A DNA stretch of 64,000 bases, from positions 69,244,123 through 69,308,122 of the forward strand of contig NC_087064.1 of NCBI RefSeq assembly GCF_963678635.1, written 5' to 3'. Of this stretch, positions 10,701 to 22,700 are shown one piece after another (positions within the stretch are counted from its first letter, which is position 1; each line of letters opens with the position of its first letter). A program made the translations under genes and the position numbers. A model generated the notes under the pieces. The model searched no databases, was not told the origin of the DNA, and saw only the letters and a list, made by a program, of their open reading frames with translations. The DNA is from Symsagittifera roscoffensis (Eukaryota; Xenacoelomorpha; Acoela; Convolutidae).

Positions 10701-13700
10701 CGGACTGGTGTAGGGATTGAGTAGAGAATTTGTCCCTATTGGGCAAAAGTTTTCTTTATTATTTCGTCGCAGTCTGTACAAACAAGATGGAGAGGTTGGA
10801 GTGGCAAATTTTTTTTGGAAGCCGATTTGGGTTCATCACATATTGGTCAAGTATGTTTAGGGATCGACCTACTGCAATCAAGAGATTTTGAAGTCTCACG
10901 CACTATCCACCAAGAATAACAACCGAAAAACACTAGTCACGAATTAAGCAGCTACATATGCTAATAAATTGCCAGTGCCATTCAACAAAAGTGGCACCAA
11001 ATAAAAAAAACGCAATCTTGCAAGTTATAATGAGGATTATAACCAACTTAAGGCATCCACACTAACTTTGCATGAAACAAATCGCAAAGCATAAGGCCAA
11101 ATTGTATACATTATGCATTTCAAAAAAAATTGTGAGATATATTGAGCTAGAAAAATTCTGAAGCCCATGCTATGACGGAGCTGTAAATGTATCCCAAAAG
11201 TGGCACCAATATTTGCGATTTAAATTGGAAAAAAAGAAGGTTTGTACTAATACACTCGCTTCGCAAGTATAAAAACGTTTTTTTTACTAATAAAAATAGA
11301 AAAAGGTTTGTTACAATATACAACAGTCCAATACAAAATAGTCCAGAAAAATCATGTAATGAAGGAAAAAACAGTTCAATACGAAACAGTCTGGTTTAAA
11401 GACGCCGGTGGGCGCGCTACGCGCGCGTCGATAACCGGCTCTAAATTTCGTATTAATTCCTACCCTCTGTTGGCAAGCTTGCAACACGTTGGCGAGACTG
11501 CGGCGATCACTATTTTTTTTAAAAATGTTTGTTAAACAAAGGAAATTTCTCGGCCTACCGGCTGGTTAAAACAATTATTACTTGGGACTGTTTTGTATCG
11601 GACTGTTTTTTCGTTCATTTTCAAACTTTTGCGGACTGTTTTGTATTTGACTGTTTTGTACAGACACGTATTTTTTTTAATACTCGGTCTACCGTTCCCA
11701 ACTTACCCTGGAATAAAGCGTGTTGCTTCTGTGTAGTCGTTTCGCCCATTTCTGCACCTGCTCTTCCCTTCCCGGCGGCACTCCTCTCCCCTCGTTCCCA
11801 TTTAGTTTTTCCACACCACCAGTTCTGTTTTCTTTTGTTTTCCTCTGACTAGTTTCTTCCTTCATCCGGAGACTGGCCTCGAACTGGGTGGGATCTTTGA
11901 TGGTGTAGAACTGTTCCTCTTCATCTTCCATCGATCTGGGAGAACTATCATCGTTTCCTTGTGAGTTCATCTCCGGCAGATCTAAAAAAAAAATTAAGAA
12001 TTTTTTTATTTGACGGATATGCTGCTCTTTTCCGGATTACCAAAAACCAAAGAATTAAGAAGATAATGACGATATACAAAAACAAAAGCCAATAATTTCT
12101 CTTTAGGGGTCTATCAATACCAGGTCTATAAATAACTTCATGTGTACAGCACTGGTAAATAGGAAACAAAATTTAATAAGTACCCAATGAAGCAGCACCA
12201 CTATTCGGTTGAGATGACAAGCTTGAGACTGTAGCGGCCGCCGATTCGGCTGAATGTTCGCTGACCACGGAAGATGATGACGACACCCCAGTTAAAAGAC
12301 CTGCCGGTTCTTCTGACTGCAACTGATGGCGATGTGTGGACTCTCTGTCAAGGAGATCTCGCTCCAGTTGTTTTTCCAACTGGAAAGGGCAGTCCAACCC
12401 CACTCCCGGCAAACAGCTCTCGTGGCACAAATAGCCGCAGTCTAAACAAGGTTAAATTCTGTGTTTTTACAGTGTGTTTCCACTGACAAGGACACCCAAT
12501 ATCTCACATAAGTACAAATTAAATTTGATTTTTAAAACTCACCCTTAAAAATTGACAGCAACCAAAACTATCGAAATAAGCGAAGTAACCTCAAAAATAT
12601 TGGAATTATACCCATACATTTAGACAACGTACATTTAATACTCATCAACTTCTTTTTCGAAAACGAATACTACAAATTATAGTGCAAGAGTGCCATTATT
12701 GCGCATCATGCTATGTTATCAGGAACATCAAATAACATTCGATTCAGTCACCTTTTTAGCTACTGATCAATGAAACTCGAACCTGATTAACTAAACAAGC
12801 AAATAAGTCGTCACATACTATAACCAAGTTACTTAAAACTATCTCTACACATGTTCCAATGGTATAACTGCTCTTTGAACCGATACAACCAACAAACAAT
12901 TCATTATATTAAAGATCCTACATGCATGTTTTTCCTGAAATTATTCCAGGTCCATAATTATAGCAGTAAATATTAGCGCGAGCGAAAGCTCTTACCATTG
13001 TAACAGATTGTTAAGTAGTAAGCAACACATTGTTTATGTTTGTTCACACTACATTCACATACTCTGTATTATCATACCATCTACATACACTTAATGATGA
13101 AAAAACTAACGAGTGAAGCTTAGGGACTTAAAAATCGTCTTACTATCGAAAAATTATTGTTATAAGTAGCAGATTATTTACTGAAACTTCGAAAACTATT
13201 CGCTATTTCAATCAGACGAACGAATTCACCACACATTAAAACTAAAGTTTAGAATAAAATTGTGTTTCCAAATAAATTGCGAACAAAATTGTGTTATCAA
13301 AACTCAAATTCAGAGAATAAAATTGTCTTCGCATAAGTCTACAACAAAACACTTGCCGAAACTCAAAAAGAAAACTGGTCTTTTGAAAGAAGACAGTCAA
13401 AAAAATGCAAACCTCTCCTTCCAATTCTAACCTTATTAAGTCAATGGAGCTGACTACCTTGCCATGTCTTCCCCTATGTTGTGCAATTGGTAAGTACACT
13501 GACAAATTAGCAATGTATGTCTTGAAAGCCAGCTAACAACTTAGAATAATTCTTTGATAACGCGCGCCCATGACGGTTCGTTAGTTAAGCTACACGACAC
13601 AATACATTATTACCATGAGGCCTTTTTTTACATTTTCAATTCGATACCGATATACTACTAAAAAAAACAGAAAACATGAAGAAATAATTCCGAGCATGTC

Positions 13701-16700
13701 AAAAACTGCCAGTAACAGGAAAATTCTGCGCTGCTTGAACATTAACCCTTTACACTCGAATAACATTCCTTAACTATGTTTAGAATGTCTGCTAAAGCAA
13801 CCCGAAATCACAAGTTGCTTTGAAATGCCTCCGAAAACCGCATCACAATTCACCTCACTCAATGACAGTAACAGTTCACGTGTTGTGAGCAAGTGCAAGC
13901 TATCTGTGTGTCGGATGAGTCTAGAGGGAACAGAAGAGGTGTCCGTGTTCTCTCAGCTGTTCCGACTTCTCAGCAGCAAATCCATTCCTCAACTGTATTG
14001 TGAAGGAGTTTACATACAACATTCACGATCTATCTTGAAGTGAGTGTGTAAATTGTAGATAGAGGAGATTACATTGCTATATGCAACTCCATCATTTGAC
14101 CATTGCGTAAATAGACATTGAGAACTACAAATTAAATTCCTCTTTGAACCATAGAACATATCCTACGACCCAAAAATTTTCGTTGCTTTATTTCGAGCAA
14201 GGCTCAAAACAGGACCAATCAAAGAATTAGTTTTCGAAAAAGATTTTTTTTTGTGTTTGAGAAACTAGCTTTTCAATTTTAGCGCTAAAAGTATTTGCGT
14301 AACTTCTAGATTCCTATCAAGCTATTGCCCTTCCTCCTCTTGGTACCCAGCAGATGACAATATCCTGCTCAGAGCGAGAGTAGATGACCTTCTAGAGTTA
14401 GATGCCACCGTTATCTACCCCGAAGTAAGCAGACACCTAGCGGAAAATATCTTCCAGGACAATAAGTCACAAAAACAGCAGACCAGTGCAAATAGACCAG
14501 GCCCTACTTCTAGAAACAACTTATTGGTAAGTAGAGGCGCATCTAAAACTTTCTCGAGGATGAGGGGGGATTTACAAAATAATGAAATATCGAAATATTT
14601 TTAGAACTCTTAATTGATTTTCCGACCTCTCCTTGAGCACAGAAGACCCTATCTTGCCAAAAAAATTATGCGACAAGATTTTGAAAAGTGCAAAAAAGCC
14701 ATGCCATTTTTAACATTTTTGGAAAAATCTGTTTGGAATGACTTTGCTTTTGGTCAGATCATGTGAAATAGTTCATTGTGTTTTTTTAGCTGGTAATAAG
14801 TTCAAGACATGATCATCATCATTGTTATCATAGAAATTTCGGTTGATTGAAGCAAAGTTTCTTAACTTGAATATTTGTGAATTATTAACTTGTGAGTAAA
14901 AGACAGGCTAAAATCAGTGAAAAAACTTAAGAAACTTAGTTTTTTGCTTTAAAATACGCAGTGATATACTTATAAGCTTCTCTGAGATCTGAAGTATATT
15001 CTAAGCATATCGACTAATCGCAATATATTTCGCGTAGAGGTACCACAGGGCTGACAGATTGGAAGAGAGCTTGAATCTAGTTAGTAACCTCTATTCGCAA
15101 AAAAATATCGCAGGAATTTTCACTAATTTTTAATGCGATCAGAACTTTTTAATTGCGAAAACAGCAGAGCTGCAGCATTGTATCAGCGCTAGCTCAGCAC
15201 GGCAATTTCTTTTTTTTCTGAAATTATTTCTATCAGTGTTAAGTGACACTGACGCAGCACTGTTTATTATTGACACCTAAAAACAAACCCAATAAAGTTA
15301 AAATAATTTGAGAAATCCGCTGAGAAAGCTTACCAACAAAATCAATCTAAAATGAACTAATATAAAGCAAGATTACTCGTATATCAGAGCAAATGCAATG
15401 CAAAAAAGACATTCAATTCTGTTCGAATATGCTGAAATGTTGAAACAGTCTTTTGCAGGAATGGAGCTTCTTTAATCAGTATCATTGGGAAACGGAGGTA
15501 ATGTGATTTTTAGTAGTGTCTAAACGAAGGTATCCAAAGTTGGAAAACTGTTAATAAACTCACGGATACCGGAAAAGTTAGTTTCTTTGAAAACTTTCCA
15601 CCCTTAAAAGGAAAAAAACATCATATGAAGGCTTTTGTTTTTCAAAATCGTTCAACATTGAGATTTACTACATAAAACTAATCTAATTAACTAAAACTGG
15701 GTAACTTTTTTTCATTCTACCAGGAAATTCAAACATAATCAACAGATCGCAAGTTAAACATCTCTTCTTTCAAATCTCAAAGAAAAAAATAGATAGCTTT
15801 AAAACTTTTTGAAAATGCTTTATAAAAATTAACCCGATTTGGGAAAACTGGATCAATGGGTGAATATTTTATTGAGCAAGGAGACCTGAAATTCAAATCC
15901 TTTTTCAAAATTAGAAGTTGATCATCCTTTTTCGTGACCTTTACACGTTTGCTGTTCTTTAACAAAAGAAATAAACTGAACTTATAAAGAAATCAAAAGT
16001 CAAACCGCAAAAAAGTAAAATGTAAGACTTTTCCTGAAAAATAATTTAAAAAAAAACGCCACGACCTATATAAAAATCTGACCTATATAAAACTCTTAAC
16101 TATTCGACAACTGACTGAATAAAAAACCACGCCAAGCATAAATATTCGGAACTTTCTTCGAAAGTCGCAACAATAAAAACTAACTCGAAATCGATCGCGC
16201 TTTTCGTGACCTTTACACCTTTGCTCTTCGATAGTGGAATTGGCCTTTCTTTTAACGAAAGGAAAAGAACTGATCTTAAAAGATCAAAATTGAGCGTGAA
16301 TAAAGTTTACGGCTTTTTTCTAAAGAAAAAAAAACACAAAAAATCATCGCGACTTAAAACCAATTTCGATACTAAATCAATCGCGTGATTTTACACCATT
16401 ATTTGAATTACGTAATTGGAGAGCAGAGTTTACCTGTTTTATCAAATAAAACTGAATTGAATTTGATTGGAAATCAGAAGGCAACTAAAAAAATAAATTA
16501 GCGTGAACAACTCTAAGATCTTTTCCTATAAAAAAACGATAAAAAAATCAATTTTACCTATATAATTATCTTCTCTATCGTCATTGACATTTTAACAGTA
16601 TTGATTTTCACTGGCGGATGGTTCAGGGTTTGAAAAAAATCGACACACAGCCAGATATCCTTATATTTAAATCCTAATATCATTTTTTTCCAGGACTGCC

Positions 16701-19700
16701 TGAGCACCCTGGATGAACACTTGCGGAACAATGGATTAAGCTGTCGTTTCTTGTGCGGACCCAGTGCGACCATAGCAGACTTGAGTATAGGCATGGCCAT
16801 TGAATATCTATTACTTAGTGGGTTCATTCTCTCCGCCGATGATCACAACAACATACAACACTGGCTTGACAAGTGCAGACAAAACATAAGTAGGCTTCTC
16901 TTTAAATTAACAAAATTCCGAAAACTATCAAACCTTTGCAAAGTTAGCTCAAGAAAAGCTAAATAAAATAATTAAGTTTCGACGTTTTCTTTTTTTTTTA
17001 CGACGAATACTAAGCAAGTACAGCATTCTTCCTACTGCTTATCTTCTAAAAGGTTTAATGAAAACACATTTCAAGAAAACGATACAGCCTTTCGAAACCA
17101 ATTAGAGTCAGTCGACCGAAAATGGATGTCGCAAAATTGAACCCCTAAGGCGAATCGCACATCTGCTTGTGTCCCCCTAAATCCGCCCCTGCTAATAATA
17201 TACAACAGAGGGTTTCTAACATGAATTGGTTGTCTTACAGAAAAACCAGCTCCATCGTAACCAAACTCTTAAAATTTTGAAGCATACAATTTTGAATTTG
17301 CAAAAAAAAGTATATATCCGAGGGGGATTCAAACAAAGTCTATAACCTGATTTGAATGCACGTGCATATTATATACCAAGAAAATACCAGTCTCATTTAG
17401 AATGTTTGAATTGTTAATAGAAGGCTGGGATGAGAGTTTGCAGCCAATGAAGAGTTGGATTGACCAGGCATCCAACACGAGCAACCAAAAACTGTCCGCT
17501 GCCATCAGCACTTACAGACGACTCTCAACACCTTCTGTTCTATTAGACGAGCCTAGCTTCGACTTCTCTGAGTAGCAGAGGCATTTGAAAAAGGAGAATA
17601 TCTGCTTGAAACTCCATCAATACAGAGATTCCTCAATTCCACCATTGAGAGAACATCAGAAACCATTGAGAAAAAACTTGGGCTTTAAAATTTTTTAAAT
17701 TTTGTTGAACACCGTTTGTTAAGACAAGCTACAGATGAGTTTACAAATCACGAATAAATAACTCATTGACAGTAATTTGAAAAAGTCCTCAGCGGCAATT
17801 AAGTCAAACACGGATCAAGAATCGCACAAAATTCAATGAGTCCTATAAACCCTACTCTGCTTTAAAATTACTCTCTACTCTTTGTTGATCAGTCAAATTT
17901 AGAGTCAATCAGTGTATTGTTTATCTGTAAATTGTTCAAACTAGATATATATATAGCTCGATCTTTAATTTACCATTAATACCTATCCTATTGCTGCCAG
18001 GCCTCAGCAATCCTGTTCACAAATTGTTCACCCGGCATTTTGCACGTAAGAAATTTTGTGAAAATTTGTTCACCTGTTCACGCTGACATGTTTTAATGCA
18101 GTTGATAACATGAAAAGTCATTTTAAATAAGTTTTCATATATTAAATTTCCGAAAAAATCAAAGGGGGACTGGAAAAGAGCCCTTTATAGCTATTGAAAA
18201 ATTTCAGAAGAAAACACGAATTCTGGACACAAACTGAGATAGAAGAAAATAGTCAACAGACACAGGCTGCTCAAATCGGTCAGAGAAAAAAGTGACCTAC
18301 TTTTTTTTAGAGTCTCTCCCAAACCACTTTAAAGGCCCTAATTTAACTAAGTTTTCTGCGCCGCAGGCAAATTTTGTAAAAATGTCAAAAAAGGCGTTAT
18401 TAGGCACTTTTTGGAAAATTTCGCGTTTTTCGCCGCGCGCTCCCCCCTCAAAATTAGTATAGATTGGCGCCCAAGGCGCCTTTAGAAAAATTTTATGGTC
18501 AGTAAGCCAAAAGTGGATATCTCAAAATAGTACAAAGTGGGACCCTTTGGGTCAGCAGGGTCGTCCCATGATCTTATCTGGAAAGACTCTCGTCAACAAC
18601 AGTTTCAACAAAAAGTGACCTAGAAAGAATAAGTGACCAAAAGTGACCAGGTCACTTAAAGTGACTAGTTTGAGCAGCCTGAACAGACAGTTGGAAAAGA
18701 GTCAATGAATGCAAGTAAGCAGAAGAAAAAGCTGACTTGTCTTTTTTTATTTCACCTTTCGAATTTCAAAGAAAAAAGATGCCCCTAAAGAGCGTGGAAT
18801 TTCTAGAGCAACTTATGCTTGGCAATTTTTCGATAAAATTAATCCAATGTGAGAAAGCTGGATCAATAGGTTAATTTTTTATTTCGCTGGTAAATCTGAA
18901 AACTCAATTTTTTTTTCGAAACTAGAAGTCGATCAGGTTTTTCGCTGTTCAATAATGGAGTTTGCCTTCCTTTTAAAAAAGGAAATGAACTGAACTTTGA
19001 AAAAATCATAAATCAAACCGCAAAAAGTAAAGTTGAGCCTAAACAAATTCAACGGCTTTTTCTGAAAAAAAAAATCATCGAAGAAAAAATTTTGAAGTAA
19101 AAACGCATCACGTTTAAGATTGAAATTCAAGAATCTTTAATTATTAATTGCAAAAACTGCGTCAATATAAAAAAAATTTTGCCAGTTAATCTTAAAAACC
19201 AAATTTTCTTTCGAAAGTAGAAATTTTAACAATTTTTTTGCTCCATTTGCATTTTGGCAATTGAAGAATATAAACTTCCTTCTTTTTAGCAAGCAAATTG
19301 AACTTAGACGGAAATCAATTTCAAACCGCGAAAAAATACATAATTGAGCATGATCAAATTCTAAGAATTTTTCAAAAACAAAAAGCACGCGTCCAAATAA
19401 TTTTCTTGACTGCGTTCATTGACGCTTAAGAATCATTGACTTAAATTTTTTATATTTCGCAACATTTGAATAAAAATACATCATTTTAAAGCTCTTTCCC
19501 ATAATTTAAACAAATTTTTCCGATTGAAATTTTTCATAAAACTAATCCAATAGGAGAAAACAGCCTTTAAGTAACTTTCATAATCTGCTAGGAGCTCAGA
19601 AAATTAGCGTGCAAATTTGAAACCACCTCGCATTTACCTTTTTTTCGCGAAGTTTCCGCTTCGAAATTGAAGAGCGTAATTTGCTTCTTTTTCGCAAATG

Positions 19701-22700
19701 AATTGAACTTAAAAACCGCTAGAAAATCAAATACCCAAGTGAGCAATTATCAAGATTTTTTCCAGAGAGAAAAAACAAGCAAGAAAAAATCATTAGACCT
19801 AAGCAAATTTTAAATCACTGTGTTCATTAAAACTCAACAAAATTATATAAATAACAGCTTTTTATTCCCACAACCTTTTAGTAGGAAACCAACATTAGCA
19901 AAACGTTCTTCACCAGCAACGAACTACAGTGAATAAAAACATTTACAAAGCCGAAACATAGCTAACGGTGAGTTGGAAAAATTTAAATGAACTCAAAGAA
20001 ACCCTCATTTGAAAAGATGTGCTCTAAAATAAAAAAAAAACAAATGCAAGAACTCATGTTCGGACAGTAGCTCAAAAAACGTTAGAACTTCGCCAAAAAA
20101 ATCTGTGTGTGACGACATCAGGACGAATCCGATGTCAAGGAAAACTGTATCAAACACTTCAAGTAAAGCATGTTTTCGTTATAGCATAAGTTGATACTGA
20201 AAATGTTACCAGCAAATGATTTTTTTCTCATTTGCAAAAAAAAAGACTAGTATTTTTTTGCCAAAAAAATGACTACAGTACCTCTCAAAATTAATCAATT
20301 ATTACCACGTCAAGGAAAACAAAAAACTTCAAAGCACGTCGGTAAATTAATTTTTTTTGGGTAAATTAATTTTTTTGGGGCAAAATCCCTAATTTTCATG
20401 AACAACAGCGCACCAAAGAAGTCTCGAATTTTTCTATTTTTAAAAATCTTTCATTGTTGTTCCGACCATTGAAAACAGGGAAGAACTTTGTATTCGGGTG
20501 TGTTCTAGTTTTTTCCGTTTTTGTTTTCCACTCAAAATCATGTACCAAAAACAATCATCGGAAAATGTCGAGTGATATACCATATTAAGGCTCGTGATTC
20601 GAACGACATTAAACATTTTGAAATTTTTTTCTCGGTGTCCAGAAAAACGGGTTCAAAATTTTAAGATGTTTCGTCTAATTTCGGGCAAATAAAACGAGTG
20701 AGCTTGCTTAAAATAGCTTATTTATGCTTAATTTAGGCCGCTAAAACTAAGTTATTTTTTGTAATTTGTTTGCGCCATTTTGGGAATCAAAAACATTCAA
20801 AACATTTTAAAAAAAATTCTGTAACTTCTGATTTTTTTCTTTCTTTTTCCAAAAACTGCTTTGCAATTTGCGTATTTTATAATGACTGTCGAATATGCCG
20901 AAGTTCTAAAAAAAATTGTATTTTTTAAGACCATGGTCGGAACATTCTGTGGTACTTGCACAGCTACCAGTAGCCTTGTTCATTTTGACTTACGTTCACA
21001 ACGGAGAGGTTGATAGAGCAGACTGATGATTGCATCACCACAAATATCACACCAGAGAGGGAAATCCTTTTCATCCTCAACTTCAAACTGGTGCCCCTTG
21101 CCCCTCTCCCGCCTCTTCCCAATCCCATCAATCCCACTAGATCCAGACACCTCCAGAGTCTTTTGTCCGGTAGCACTATCGTTCTTGGAAGATTCGGCTG
21201 CACTTGTAGGTGACTGGGTCATGTGATTGTTGCTGTGATTGTCTGTGTTTAGAACTCCATCTTGTCCGTCAATCGCGAGTGATTTCCGAATGATGACACT
21301 GTTGCGGTCACGCCTAGATAAAAAAAAATGAACTATGGATTGTTCTAATTTGTTTTAAAGACAAGTAGCGAAGTGCCCTATTTCGAAAAAAAACATAGCC
21401 AACAGACAGTTGGAAAAGAGCCAATGAACGAACGCAAGTAATCAAAAAATTTACATTGACTTTCGAATTTCAAACAAAAAAATGACGCCCTTAAAGCTTT
21501 TTGAATTTCTGAAAAAATTTGTGTTTGGAATTTTTTTGACAAAATTAAAATTATTTGAGAAAAATGGATCAAAGCGAATTTTTTTATTCCACTTGAAAAT
21601 CTGAAAATTAAATTCCTATTTCGAAACTAGAAGTCAATCACGTTTTTCGTGACTTTAACACTTCCGCTGTTTGATAGTGGAATTTGCCTTCCTCTTAACA
21701 AAGGAAATGAACTTAAAAAGAAATCAAAAATAAAACCACGAAAAAGTAAATTTGAACCTGAACGAATTTTACACTTCCTGAAAAAATCATCGGGATCTAT
21801 ATAAGAGTCTGAAATATTTAAAGCCGAAAAGAAAAGATCTAATAGCACAATAATCCAGCTTCAAGCAGGATTGAACAAATCTGACCAAAGCTCTATGCAT
21901 AACACAACAAGAGCTCGCTGTGCAAATGGCACAGAATGTTGCGACCACAGACATTTTTGTTGAAAATTTCAAATTGTAACTCAAAAATAAAAAATGTATC
22001 AAAAATTTCTTGGTCGGAACAAAAATTTCCAGTTAAACTATTACTTCAAATCAAACTTACCATTCTGATGCCATAACTCATGTATGCAATAAACTAATTC
22101 CAACAGAAGATTAGACATAAATAGAATAAAGGAAACTTTGTATTAGAAATATATACATAACTGTATAAGAGAAAGTCTGCAGCGACTGTTTTAGTTTTAT
22201 ATAATCTGTGACTTGCGTATGACTTGAGGCATCGATATAACCTAGACAGCAACTAAAGTCTACTTGAACTACTTTTAACACAAGTAATATAGCACAATTT
22301 TGAATTTGACGGTATCTACATGTAAATTTGATGGTGTGATTCGACTTTCTAATGTTCAGAATAATGCAGTCAGTTTTACCTTGAAATAAACCTAACACAA
22401 CTACCATAATAAAAAAGGCTTAGAACAGGAGTCATCCAATCCAGTCAAGAGTCTGTTAGCGCTATAAAAACAATACTGCTTTTGATGTCTAACACATTTG
22501 ACCTCAGGGTCCTTTTAGTGCTCATAAGACAAACGCAATAACAAATTATAAATTGCTTTTTCATGAGTTTTCTGGTAGCACATGCGCGGTGGTAGCATAT
22601 AACCAGCATGCTTTGAGATTAAACTATTTATTTTCTCGTACATAATTCTTACAAGGGCAATCTAAACGCAAAAAAAAAACATCATTATAGAAAAAGTCAA

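Noticed and set aside
13242-13505. Minus-strand frame MSVYLPIAQHRGRHGK as another RASSF first exon upstream of the second C1 half
   Set aside because: It is antisense to GST exon 1 and has no strong donor in the phase (1) required by 12441.
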